Source of the DNA: Streptomyces atriruber
Lineage (GTDB): Bacteria > Actinomycetota > Actinomycetes > Streptomycetales > Streptomycetaceae
Assembly: GCF_001418325.1 (NCBI RefSeq)
Contig: NZ_LIPN01000023.1
Coordinates: 1 to 56,695, forward strand
Direction of reading: 5' to 3'
Length of the DNA: 56,695 bases
Shown: one piece after another, positions 7,703-15,709 of the stretch
Position numbering within the stretch: position 1 is the stretch's first letter
How the letters are laid out: every line of letters starts with the position of its first letter
Program-made: the position numbers and the translations under genes
Notes under the pieces: generated by a model
Database searches by the model: none
The model's input: the letters and a program-made list of their open reading frames with translations, nothing else
What the model was told of the DNA's origin: nothing

Positions 7703-8293
7703 TCAGAAGCGGACGTCGGAGCAGGCGTAGAAGGCGTTGCCGGTGTCCGCGATGGTCCATACGCCGAGGATGATGTGCTGGCCGGTCTTCCGGGGCAGGA
7801 CACCGTCATGGGTGACCGTGGAGCCGGGCTGACGGCCGCCGAAGGGCACCGAGAGGAACGGCTGCGGGTCCAGGTCGGCCCTCGTCAGCGGCTTGGTGGG
7901 ATCCCAGCCGTCCTTGGTGATGTAGTAGCGGAAGTCCGTCGTGGCGTGGCGAGCGGTGATCCGCCAGACGAAGGTGTGGTTCTGGCCCGCGGTCAGCTTG
8001 GTCGTCGGCCACTTTCCGCCGCGCGGGTCGTCCAGTTCGGAGAAGCGTCCGATGCCGCCCGAGCAGATGTGGCCGTCGCCGGGCCCGCGCGCGGGGAATC
8101 CCTTGGGGCCCTCCACGCTCGGCGGCTCCCACTGGATCTGCCCGCAGTTGCGGACGGTGCCGTTGCCGCACAGCTGCTGGCGGCTGACGGGCGAGTCGGT
8201 GTAGCCGTGGGCCTGGGCGCTGCCGCTGGTGGCCAGCACGGCCGAACCGGCCAGGCCGAGGCCCAGGAGTAACGAGGTGAGCTTCTTGCCCAT
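7703..8293 (-). CDS. Secreted AA10 lytic polysaccharide monooxygenase (chitin-binding)
   Basis: A 196-residue secreted copper enzyme that cleaves crystalline chitin or cellulose oxidatively. Signal peptide residues 1-28 end in A-Q-A, exposing His29 as the mature N-terminus, which with His116 (T-A-R-H) forms the copper brace. Phe188 near the end fits the usual axial position. It is the single-domain form with no carbohydrate-binding module. ATG 8291-8293 has a GGGAGC RBS. A DasR-type box lies about 120 bp upstream, tying it to N-acetylglucosamine and chitin sensing. Confidence 0.93.
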   Translation of the reverse strand: MGKKLTSLLLGLGLAGSAVLATSGSAQAHGYTDSPVSRQQLCGNGTVRNCGQIQWEPPSVEGPKGFPARGPGDGHICSGGIGRFSELDDPRGGKWPTTKLTAGQNHTFVWRITARHATTDFRYYITKDGWDPTKPLTRADLDPQPFLSVPFGGRQPGSTVTHDGVLPRKTGQHIILGVWTIADTGNAFYACSDVRF

Positions 8294-8411
8294 GATGTGC
8301 TCCCGTGGTCCGAGGATGCGGTTGGGCCGGACGCACACCTCTGGAGCACTGCCGATCGAACCGTGAGGAGCGGGGCGACAGTGCGGGAACAACCGGAGGG
8401 CACACGTCCGA

Positions 8412-8427
8412 CGCGGTCTAGACCAAG
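8412..8427. promoter_or_regulatory. DasR-responsive element (dre)
   Basis: A perfect 10-bp palindrome GGTCTAGACC at 8415-8424, flanked by A on the right, matches the core of the DasR box known from Streptomyces chitin and N-acetylglucosamine genes. It lies in the 249-bp gap between the monooxygenase start (8293) and the MFS stop, in the monooxygenase promoter region. Confidence 0.8.
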
Positions 8428-8542
8428 TCCGAGAGTAGCCCCACGAGTTGGGCATGTCCATACCAATGGAGACCGGCGGACGAAGCCCCGGCCGACCGTC
8501 GATCGGCGTCGGGACTCCATCCGCCGGTGCCACCCGCACCGC

Positions 8543-10000
8543 TCACTGTGTGGCTTCCGCCTCCACCGGCTTCGGGATGAGGAAGGACGTCACGAAGGCC
8601 GCCGCGATGAGGGCGACTCCGGCGATCATGCCTGCCGTGTAACCGGCGGGGGACGCCTTGTCGGCCGGTTCCGCGGCCGTCTGCACGGCGTACAGGACCG
8701 CGAAGCTGAGGCCCGCGCCGAGGTTGAAGGCGCCCGCGTTCAGACCGGGCAGGAAGCCCGGGTTCTCCTTCGGGGACAGCACGATGCCGAGGCCGTTGAG
8801 GACGATGTTGCCCACGCCCGCATAGGTGACGCCGATGAGGATCGACGCGGCGAGGAGCAGCAGCCGCGAGTCGGCGTGCAGCGTGAACAGCATCAGGGCG
8901 ACCGTCACGGCCGAGCCGATGAGGCCGAGGCGCAGGATGCGTCCGTAGCCGTACGTGGCGGCGAGGCGTCCGGCGATGGGGCCCATGGCGAGGCCCGCGA
9001 GGGCGTACGGCGTCAGGGTCCACCAGGCGGACTGCTCGGCGCTCATGCCGAATCCGGCCTGCGCGTCCTGGGCGAAGGCGGGGATCATGCCGTTCATCAC
9101 GGCGAACACGCCGGTCATGGTGAGGACCGTGGTGAGCAGCAGGGCCCAGGTGGAGCGCTGGCGCAGATGGCGGGTGGCGACCAGGGGGTGGCTGCTGCGG
9201 TCCTCGACGCGCCAGAACAGGGCGAAGGCGATGGCGGTGACGACGAAGAGTCCGGCGACGAGCGGCCAGTTCGCGTTGCCGAGCTTGCCCGCCTCGTTCA
9301 GGGCGATCAGGGCCGCGCCGACGGAGATGACCAGGAGGGTGACTCCGGGCCAGTCCATGCGGCTGTCCGCGCTGTCGGCAAAGGGGGCGGCCTTCGACTC
9401 GGGGGTGAGGGTGGCCACGAGGAGCGTGGCGATCGCGGCGACACCGGCCATGGCCCAGAACACCGACTGGAAGCCGTGGTGGTCGGCGAGGTAGCCGCCG
9501 GCCAGGGAGTCGACGCCCGCGATGCCGCCGTTGACGGCGGTGATGACGCCGAGGAGCGTGCCGTACTTCTTCGGCTCGTGGACCTCGTTGCGCAGCATGA
9601 TGAGGCAGAGCGGCACGGTGGGGCCGGAGACGCCCTGGATGACACGGCCCGCGAAGAGCATCGGCACGCTCTCGGCGAGGGCGGCGACGACGCAGCCGAC
9701 GACCATGAGCGCGAGCATTCCGGCGAGCACCCTGCGCCGCCCGACGAGGTCGCCGAGGCGGGGCAGGAAGAGCGAGAAGAGCGCGGCCGAGGTGAAGAAC
9801 GCGGTCTGGGTCAGGCCGACCTCGGCGGAGGTCGCCCCGAGGGAGTCCTCGATGTTCTTCAGGGCGGGGCTGAGCATGCTCGCGTTGAGCTGGAAGGCGA
9901 AGCAGGCCGCGAGGAGCGCGGCGACCAGGACCCCGATGCGCACCGGCCGGGAGCCGCGGGCGCCGCCCGGAGCGGCGGCGGGTTCGGTGAGGGCGTTCAT
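8543..10000 (-). CDS. MFS transporter of the 14-helix drug/proton type
   Basis: A 485-residue membrane protein with about fourteen hydrophobic segments. The motif G-D-L-V-G-R-R-R-V lies after the second helix and G-R-V-I-Q-G-V-S-G-P in the fourth to fifth, as in EmrB/QacA-type transporters. ATG 9998-10000 overlaps the nucleoside-hydrolase stop, so the two are co-translated. The context suggests transport of a nucleoside, base or analogue rather than a drug; the direction cannot be decided from sequence. Confidence 0.85.
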   Translation of the reverse strand: MNALTEPAAAPGGARGSRPVRIGVLVAALLAACFAFQLNASMLSPALKNIEDSLGATSAEVGLTQTAFFTSAALFSLFLPRLGDLVGRRRVLAGMLALMVVGCVVAALAESVPMLFAGRVIQGVSGPTVPLCLIMLRNEVHEPKKYGTLLGVITAVNGGIAGVDSLAGGYLADHHGFQSVFWAMAGVAAIATLLVATLTPESKAAPFADSADSRMDWPGVTLLVISVGAALIALNEAGKLGNANWPLVAGLFVVTAIAFALFWRVEDRSSHPLVATRHLRQRSTWALLLTTVLTMTGVFAVMNGMIPAFAQDAQAGFGMSAEQSAWWTLTPYALAGLAMGPIAGRLAATYGYGRILRLGLIGSAVTVALMLFTLHADSRLLLLAASILIGVTYAGVGNIVLNGLGIVLSPKENPGFLPGLNAGAFNLGAGLSFAVLYAVQTAAEPADKASPAGYTAGMIAGVALIAAAFVTSFLIPKPVEAEATQ

Positions 10001-10944
10001 GCGCTGACGTCGCCGATCCGCTCGAGGGCGTCCACGATCAGGTCCCAGAAGCGCTTGTGATCCAGGTCGACGGCGACCTGGGTGGTGCAGTCGTCGGGGG
10101 CGGGCGCGCGGAAGTCCGTCACGGTCATGCCGAGGGTGAGGGTTCCGGTGAGCTCGATGTCCACGGGGGCCTTGCGGACGGTCATGACGCTCGGGTCGAT
10201 GACGTACGCGACGGCGCACGGGTCGTGGACCGGCGGGGCGTCGAAGCCCTGGGCCTCCAGGTACATGGCGCCGAAGAAATCGAGGAGCTCGTTGACGAAG
10301 AGGGCGGGCTTGGTGCCGACCTTCGCGATGCGCTCGACGACCTCGGGGGTGGCGAGGGCCTGGTGGGTCAGGTCGAGGCCGACCATCGTGACCGGCCAGC
10401 TCTCGTTGAAGACGATGTGCGCGGCCTCGGGGTCGATCTTGATGTTGAACTCGGCGACCGGGCTCCAGTTGCCCACGTGGTAGCCGCCGCCCATCAGGAC
10501 GACCTCGCGCACGCGCTCGACGATGCGGGGCTCCTTGCGCGCGGCGAGGGCGATGTTCGTCAGGCCCGCGGTGGGGACGATGGTGATCTCGCCGGGCTCG
10601 TGGGCCATGACCGTGTCGATGATGAGGTCGACGGCGTGGCGCTCGTCCAGGGCCAGGGTCGGCTCGGGCATGACCGGGCCGTCGATGCCGCTCTCGCCGT
10701 GGATGTCGGGGGCGGTCTCGACGTCGCGCACGAGGGGCCGGGGGCAGCCCGCGGCGAAGGGGACGCCGGTGATGTTCGCGATGCGGGCCACCGAGAGGGC
10801 GTTGCGGGTGACCTTCTCCAGGGTCTGGTTGCCCACGACGGTGGTGACGGCTACCAGGTCGACATCCGGGTTTCCGTGCGCCAGGAGCATGGCGATCGCG
10901 TCGTCATGTCCGGGGTCGCAGTCCAGGATGATCTTTCGGGGCAT
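9997..10944 (-). CDS. Nucleoside hydrolase (inosine-uridine preferring type)
   Basis: A 315-residue enzyme that cleaves the N-glycosidic bond of ribonucleosides to base and ribose. The calcium/ribose-binding D-C-D-P-G-H-D-D-A begins at residue 8, the middle contains P-T-A-G-L-T-N-I-A and V-L-M-G-G-G-Y, and the late H-D-P-C-A-V carries the active-site His. Start ATG 10942-10944 has an AGAGG RBS. It is the first gene of a two-gene operon with the MFS transporter and diverges from a LacI regulator. Confidence 0.92.
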   Translation of the reverse strand: MPRKIILDCDPGHDDAIAMLLAHGNPDVDLVAVTTVVGNQTLEKVTRNALSVARIANITGVPFAAGCPRPLVRDVETAPDIHGESGIDGPVMPEPTLALDERHAVDLIIDTVMAHEPGEITIVPTAGLTNIALAARKEPRIVERVREVVLMGGGYHVGNWSPVAEFNIKIDPEAAHIVFNESWPVTMVGLDLTHQALATPEVVERIAKVGTKPALFVNELLDFFGAMYLEAQGFDAPPVHDPCAVAYVIDPSVMTVRKAPVDIELTGTLTLGMTVTDFRAPAPDDCTTQVAVDLDHKRFWDLIVDALERIGDVSA

Positions 10945-10992
10945 CGCGGAACCTCTTTGTTCGGCTGAGCTGACGCTGCGCGGCGACGGCTC

Positions 10993-11008
10993 GGGAAAAC
11001 GTTCTCCC
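10993..11008. promoter_or_regulatory. LacI-type operator, nucleoside hydrolase side
   Basis: GGGAAAACGTTCTCCC is a 16-bp palindrome with one mismatched pair and a central CG, the classic LacI/GalR-family operator form. It lies about 50 bp upstream of the nucleoside hydrolase start. Confidence 0.65.
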
Positions 11009-11167
11009 ATGACTGTGTGCACCGGTGCGAATTATGTCAATGGTCAACGACACACCCCGGCAAACTCGCCCGGAACGGACACGGTTCGAGGCGCACCGGC
11101 ACGTACAGAAATGGTTCAACAGGGAGAATACGCCCGGAAAATTGGACCTGGTGACGTCGATGACCCG

Positions 11168-11183
11168 CTGATAACGTTTGCCG
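11168..11183. promoter_or_regulatory. Second, weaker LacI-type operator
   Basis: CTGATAACGTTTGCCG shares the central AACGTT with the site at 10993-11008 but is less symmetrical. It ends 25 bp before the lacI-like start codon, a good position for autoregulation. Confidence 0.4.
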
Positions 11184-11208
11184 AAACGCATCGAAGGGTG
11201 GGCGCGGC

Positions 11209-12279
11209 GTGGCCGACGTAACGCTGAGAGACGTGGCCCGGATCTCCGGGTGCTCCGTCGCCACGGTGTCCCGGGTCCTTGCGGGCACCCGCCCGGTCGG
11301 CGCCGAGACGGCGCGCCGGGTCCGCGAGGCCGCCGAGGCGCTCGGCTACCGGCCGAACCACGCGGCCCGCGCCCTGCGCAGCCGCTCCACGGGCACGGTC
11401 GGCCTCGTCCTGCCGCAGATCACGAACCCCTTCTATCCCACGCTGGTGCGGGAGTTGACGCACGCCCTGCACGCCGAGGGGCGCGCCGTGCTGCTCGCCG
11501 ACTGCGACGACGATCCGGTGGCGGAGGCGGAGTACATCGCCGATCTGCTGGGCCGCCGGGTCGACGCGCTCCTGGTGATCCCGGCGCACGAGGAGCGCAG
11601 CAGGGACGCGGTGAACGCGGCGGCGGCCCGGGTGCCGCTCGTCCTGATGGACCGGGGCTGCGGGCCCGCCGTCGCCGACTCCGTGGCGGTGGACAACACC
11701 GCGGGCATGGCCCTCGTCCTCGATCACCTGGCCGCCACGGGCCGCCGCCGCGTCTGCTTCCTCGGCGCGGCGGGCACGGCCTCGGCCGCCGCCGAGCGAC
11801 GCGGCGCCTATGCGGGCGGTGCCGCCGCGCTCGACCCCGGGGCGCCGGACCGGGTGGCCCTCGGCGACTTCTCCGTGGAGTGGGGCCGGGCCGCGGTCGA
11901 CGAGGTGTGGCCCGCCCGGCCCGACGCCCTCGTCTGCGCGAACGACCTGATCGCCGTCGGCGCGCTGCAGCGCCTGCAGCAGCTCGGCGTCGACGTGCCC
12001 GGCGAGGTCGCCGTCACCGGCTTCGACGACATCCCGATGGCGGCGCTCTTCGCGCCCGGCATCACCACGGTCCGCCAGCCGGTGGCCGAGCTGGCCGCGG
12101 AGGCGGCCCGCCTGCTCGTCCGCCGCCTCGCGGGCGGCGAGGAGGGCCCCCGCCAGGCCATACGACTCGCGCCCGAGCTGATCGTGCGCGAGTCGAGCGC
12201 GCCGAGCGGCACGGTTCCGGTCCCCGGGAGCGGGCGGCGTGCCGTTCCGACGCAGACCGGGCCGTCCGGCCCTGCGTGA
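11209..12279 (+). CDS. LacI-family transcriptional repressor
   Basis: A 356-residue regulator. The LacI helix-turn-helix T-L-R-D-V-A-R-I-S-G-C-S-V-A-T-V-S-R-V-L and hinge helix N-H-A-A-R-A-L-R-S lie in residues 4-60. The remainder is a sugar-binding fold with N-P-F-Y-P, V-A-V-D-N and the late T-G-F-D-D-I-P. GTG 11209 is the start. It diverges from the nucleoside hydrolase operon and probably represses it, with ribose or a nucleoside as likely inducer. The last 30 residues are a low-complexity extension. Confidence 0.9.
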   Translation: MADVTLRDVARISGCSVATVSRVLAGTRPVGAETARRVREAAEALGYRPNHAARALRSRSTGTVGLVLPQITNPFYPTLVRELTHALHAEGRAVLLADCDDDPVAEAEYIADLLGRRVDALLVIPAHEERSRDAVNAAAARVPLVLMDRGCGPAVADSVAVDNTAGMALVLDHLAATGRRRVCFLGAAGTASAAAERRGAYAGGAAALDPGAPDRVALGDFSVEWGRAAVDEVWPARPDALVCANDLIAVGALQRLQQLGVDVPGEVAVTGFDDIPMAALFAPGITTVRQPVAELAAEAARLLVRRLAGGEEGPRQAIRLAPELIVRESSAPSGTVPVPGSGRRAVPTQTGPSGPA

Positions 12280-12340
12280 GGTGTGCGCGGCGACGAAGCC
12301 GTGAACTGCGCGCCCGCCGCTGTTACTTGCGTCATACCGG

Positions 12341-12373
12341 CTTGAAGCTGACATTGATGTCAAGGACTAGCTT
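12341..12373 (+). promoter_or_regulatory. MerR-type promoter/operator of the oxidoreductase gene
   Basis: The inverted repeat CTTGA-14-TCAAG (12341-12364) lies between a TTGAAG -35 (12342-12347) and a CTAGCT -10 (12367-12372). The spacer is 19 bp, the stretched spacing that MerR activators correct. The start codon of the oxidoreductase follows at 12425. The adjacent MerR gene at 13354-13761 is the obvious candidate regulator. Confidence 0.65.
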
Positions 12374-12424
12374 GGCGACGTCCCCGACCGAGCGCCGGAC
12401 GAGGACAGCGCGAAGGAGTCTGCG

Positions 12425-13351
12425 ATGAGCACAGCCCTGGGGTACCGGACCTTCGGTGCCGCCGATGTCCACGAGTTCTTCGACCGGCCCGTTCCGTCGC
12501 CCGGTCCGCTCGAAGTCCTGGTCCGCGTCGCGGCCGCGGGAGTCAACCCGCTCGATCACCTGCTCCGGTCCGGACACGTCCGGGAGTTGAACGGCCACGT
12601 ACCCTTTCCGCAGGTCCTGGGAATGGAGGCGGCCGGTACCGTCCTGGCGGCGGGCGACGAGGTGACCGGCCTGGCCGTCGGCGACCGGGTCACCGGATTC
12701 GCCCTGACCGGCGCCGGCACGTACGCGACGACGACCCTGTTGCTCGCCGAGTCCACGGCCCGCATCCCCGACACGCTGTCGGAGACCTGGGCGGCGACCA
12801 TCCCCGTCGCGGGCACCACCGCGCTCGACGTCCTGGACCAACTCGCGTTGCCCGCCGGGGCGTCGCTGCTCGTGAACGGGATCGGCGGCGGGGTGGGAAT
12901 CGCCCTTGCCCAGCTCGCGCGGGACCGCGGCCTGGTCGTGGTCGGCACCGGCAGTGCGGCCAAGCGGGACCGCGCGACGGCGGCCGGAGCGACCTTCATC
13001 GAATACACCGCAGGCGATGTCGTGGCCCGCCTCCGGGCGCAGGCCCCGGACGGCTTCGACGCCGTGGTCGACACGGTCGGCGGAGATTCCCTGCGCAGCA
13101 TCGCCCCACTGGTCAGGAAGCCGGACGCGCTCGTTTCCGTCGGCGACCCGTCGGTCGGCGAGCTCGGTGGCACGTCGGTCCGCCGTCGTCCCGACCGGCG
13201 CACCCTCGAGCGCGTCGCCGAGCTGATGGCCGCCGGGCGGCTCGATCCCCACATCACGGCGACCTATCCGCTGGCACGGGCGGAGGAGGCACTGGCGCTC
13301 GTCGAGTCGGGCCACGCGTCGGGCAAAATCGTCATCGACATGCGGCTCTGA
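12425..13351 (+). CDS. Zinc-independent MDR oxidoreductase, NADPH:quinone reductase-like
   Basis: A 308-residue medium-chain dehydrogenase/reductase. It has G-V-N-P-L-D, the G-M-E-A-A-G-T-V core and a nucleotide-binding G-I-G-G-G-V-G; the zinc-ligand cysteines of alcohol dehydrogenases are absent, as in quinone or enal reductases. ATG 12425 follows GGAG in AAGGAGTCTGCG. The gene sits behind a MerR-type promoter and converges with a MerR gene with two bases between the stops, so an inducible detoxification role is likely. Confidence 0.87.
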   Translation: MSTALGYRTFGAADVHEFFDRPVPSPGPLEVLVRVAAAGVNPLDHLLRSGHVRELNGHVPFPQVLGMEAAGTVLAAGDEVTGLAVGDRVTGFALTGAGTYATTTLLLAESTARIPDTLSETWAATIPVAGTTALDVLDQLALPAGASLLVNGIGGGVGIALAQLARDRGLVVVGTGSAAKRDRATAAGATFIEYTAGDVVARLRAQAPDGFDAVVDTVGGDSLRSIAPLVRKPDALVSVGDPSVGELGGTSVRRRPDRRTLERVAELMAAGRLDPHITATYPLARAEEALALVESGHASGKIVIDMRL

Positions 13352-13353
13352 TC

Positions 13354-13761
13354 TCACGCCTCGCAGGGAAGGCCGTCCCCGGCGGCAGGGGGAGCCTGCC
13401 GGTCCGCGCCGAGGCGGTGCCGGGCGTTGGCATCGATCAGGGCGTTGAGGGAGTCCCTCGTCTCGACGAGTCGGGTGATGTCGGCGGTCAGGCGGTCCCG
13501 TTCCCTGACCATCGTGCCGAACGCTCCCTCGTGGACTGCGGTGTCGTCGCTGTCCACACAGGGCAGCAACTGGGCGATGACCTTGCTCCCCAGTCCCGCG
13601 TCGAACAGCCGCCGGATCAGACGGACCCGTGCGACCTCCGTCGCGGCGTAGTGCCGCTGTCCACCGCCGGAACGTGTGCTTCGGATCAGCCCCAGCTGCT
13701 CGTAGTACCGCAGGGAGCGGGCGCTGGCACCCGTCAGCCGGGCCACTTCTCCGATCCGCAT
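13354..13761 (-). CDS. MerR-family transcriptional regulator
   Basis: A 135-residue protein starting M-R-I-G-E-V-A-R-L-T-G-A-S-A-R-S-L-R-Y-Y-E-Q-L-G-L, the full MerR winged helix, followed by the dimerisation coiled coil. It has one Cys in the effector region (L-P-C-V-D), so it is not the SoxR [2Fe-2S] type; the effector is unknown. Its stop is two bases from that of the oxidoreductase gene it probably controls. Confidence 0.88.
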   Translation of the reverse strand: MRIGEVARLTGASARSLRYYEQLGLIRSTRSGGGQRHYAATEVARVRLIRRLFDAGLGSKVIAQLLPCVDSDDTAVHEGAFGTMVRERDRLTADITRLVETRDSLNALIDANARHRLGADRQAPPAAGDGLPCEA

Positions 13762-13792
13762 GGCGACAGCTTAGCCAGCGGCCCCTCCCCCG

Positions 13793-14083
13793 GTGACGAA
13801 TGAGCGGTCCTACCCACGCGTCACGAAGGGCTGGCGCAATGCGCCGGTCGCGTGCGCCGACGACGACTGGGTTTCCCAGCAGGAGGCCGCCCGGCTGCTC
13901 GGGGTGTCGACGGCAAGGGCGGTCCGGCGCCTCATGACCGAGCATCTCGTACCGGCCCATGACAGCAGGCGCCGAGCCGGCGTGACCCGTGAAAGCGTCG
14001 AGCGTGACCTTCCGTGGCTCGCGCAGGCCTCCTTGCGCGCAAAGGCACTGCGCACCGTGCAGGGTCTGGTCCGCTGGATCTGA
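13793..14083 (+). CDS. Small helix-turn-helix protein (96 aa)
   Basis: The segment W-V-S-Q-Q-E-A-A-R-L-L-G-V-S-T-A-R-A-V-R-R-L-M (about residues 26-48) reads as an excisionase/MerR-like helix-turn-helix, and the whole protein is basic. I do not recognise a named family. GTG 13793 is 31 bp from the divergent MerR start and no good RBS is visible, so the true start may be internal. No integrase lies nearby, so an excisionase role is unlikely. Confidence 0.5.
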   Translation: MTNERSYPRVTKGWRNAPVACADDDWVSQQEAARLLGVSTARAVRRLMTEHLVPAHDSRRRAGVTRESVERDLPWLAQASLRAKALRTVQGLVRWI

Positions 14084-14150
14084 CGGAGGGCGCCGGGTGC
14101 GCGCCCGAGGCCGTCTCGTCGCCGGGCGGCGAGACGGCCAGGGCCGGACC

Positions 14151-15491
14151 TCAGCGACGCACCCGCCAGGTGAGCGAGTCCGTCAGCAGGGACCGGAGTT
14201 CGGGGGCGCGTACCGCGTCCGTCGGGTCGGTGGCGCGGACCGACAGGGTGTGGGTGCGGCCGTCGGCCGGGACCCCGAGGGAGCGGGGCGTCACGGTGGT
14301 GTCACCCCTGGCCCGGCGGACCTCACGGCCGTCGACGCTCCAGCGCAGCCGGATGCCGTCGGCGACGCGCACGCCCACCTTGTCGTCGCGACGCACCACG
14401 CGGTCCGTGGACGTCTCGGCGGTGACGACGGACGCGTGCCGGTGGAAGCCCGCGATCATGGCCTCGCGTCCCGGCAGGTTGAACTCACGGCCGAGCGTGC
14501 GCATGATCGAGTCCGTGGTGGGGCGGTAGAGGCCGCGCGGGTAGTAGCCGCCGCCCTCGTACGCGCCGACGGTGCCGCCGTCGGGCGAGGTCTGGCCGAT
14601 CCACCGGTACCACTTCTTCTTCTGCGCGGTGAGCTGGTCGGCCGTCAGCTTGCTGGTGTTGCTCTCCCAGGGCTCGGCGCCCGTGTAGGTGCCGTAGTCG
14701 TCGTACCAGTACTCGTCCGCCAGCTTGCCCAGCGAGTGGCCGGTCTCGTGGACGACGACCTGGTCGGACTGGGCGTTGTCCGAGGAGGCGGTGGCGATGC
14801 CGTCGTAGCCGGACGGCGAGGTGATGTCGTTGTAGCCCGCGCCGCCGTACTTGGTGGAGTTGGCGAGGACGATGACGAGGTCGGGGTCGGCGGCCTTCTT
14901 CGCGTACGTCTCGACCTTGTTGGTGTCGACGCACAGCAGCCGCTCGATGCCGTCGCAGAAGAACGCCGAGCCGAGCGCGGTGTCCTTCACGGTGCCGTTC
15001 GTCGGGTCGTTGGAGACGCCGGACTGCCGGGACACCGCGTCGACCGCCCAGACGTTGAAGAGGCCCTTGTACGAGGCGTAGGGCCCCACGGCGGAGACCT
15101 TCGCCCACTTGGCGCGCACATCGGCGTGGAAGTCCTCCTGCTGGGAGGCGGTGTATCCGTCGCCGATGAAGACGACGTCGAGCTTGGCGTCGGTCGGTCC
15201 CGCCTCCACGATCGGGACGACGTCGCCGTCGCCCTTGATCTTCTCGCGCTCCTTCGCGGAGAGCATCGGGGAGGCGGGGACCTCGGTGTGCCGGGGGTGG
15301 GAGTCGGGGCCGGTGAAGTACTCGACGCGCTGGCTCCGCGCGGTGTCCGACGCCGGGTCCGGGTCCGCCGCGGCGGCCGCACCCATGGATCCGGTGGCGG
15401 CGGCGGCCGCCGCGAGGGCGATGCCTGTGGCGAGGGCGACGCGCAGAGGGGTGCGTCTGGCACGGCCGGGTATTCGATGCGTGGGGGGCAT
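14151..15491 (-). CDS. Secreted M64-family zinc metallopeptidase
   Basis: A 446-residue exported protease. A twin-arginine-like signal peptide (residues about 1-41, R-A-R-R-T-P-L-R-V then a hydrophobic core) precedes the M64 (IgA-peptidase-like) domain. The zinc motif is H-E-T-G-H-S-L-G-K-L-A-D-E-Y near residue 248, with Asp of A-D-E-Y the probable third ligand. The C-terminal 90 residues look like an added beta domain. GGAAGG precedes the ATG. It stands alone between a small HTH gene and a divergent regulator. Confidence 0.88.
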   Translation of the reverse strand: MPPTHRIPGRARRTPLRVALATGIALAAAAAATGSMGAAAAADPDPASDTARSQRVEYFTGPDSHPRHTEVPASPMLSAKEREKIKGDGDVVPIVEAGPTDAKLDVVFIGDGYTASQQEDFHADVRAKWAKVSAVGPYASYKGLFNVWAVDAVSRQSGVSNDPTNGTVKDTALGSAFFCDGIERLLCVDTNKVETYAKKAADPDLVIVLANSTKYGGAGYNDITSPSGYDGIATASSDNAQSDQVVVHETGHSLGKLADEYWYDDYGTYTGAEPWESNTSKLTADQLTAQKKKWYRWIGQTSPDGGTVGAYEGGGYYPRGLYRPTTDSIMRTLGREFNLPGREAMIAGFHRHASVVTAETSTDRVVRRDDKVGVRVADGIRLRWSVDGREVRRARGDTTVTPRSLGVPADGRTHTLSVRATDPTDAVRAPELRSLLTDSLTWRVRR

Positions 15492-15709
15492 GGGCGTCCT
15501 TCCGAAGTCCGCGATATAAATGGCGGGTTAAGCAGAGTTAAGGCGCGGCTCAACGTAGAGGTTCCCGGGACTCCAGGCAATGGGTGGGCATCAAGTTGCC
15601 TGCGGGGCAGGACAGTTCGCGCCGTCCGCTGGAATTGCGCCCGGTGGCGCGCACGGAGAGACGGGCAAACCTGGAGACAGGTGTCCGGCAGGACGGTGGA
15701 GAGGCAGCG

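Noticed and set aside
13793..14083. Phage excisionase
   Set aside because: The helix-turn-helix is compatible, but no integrase, attachment site or other phage gene is near.
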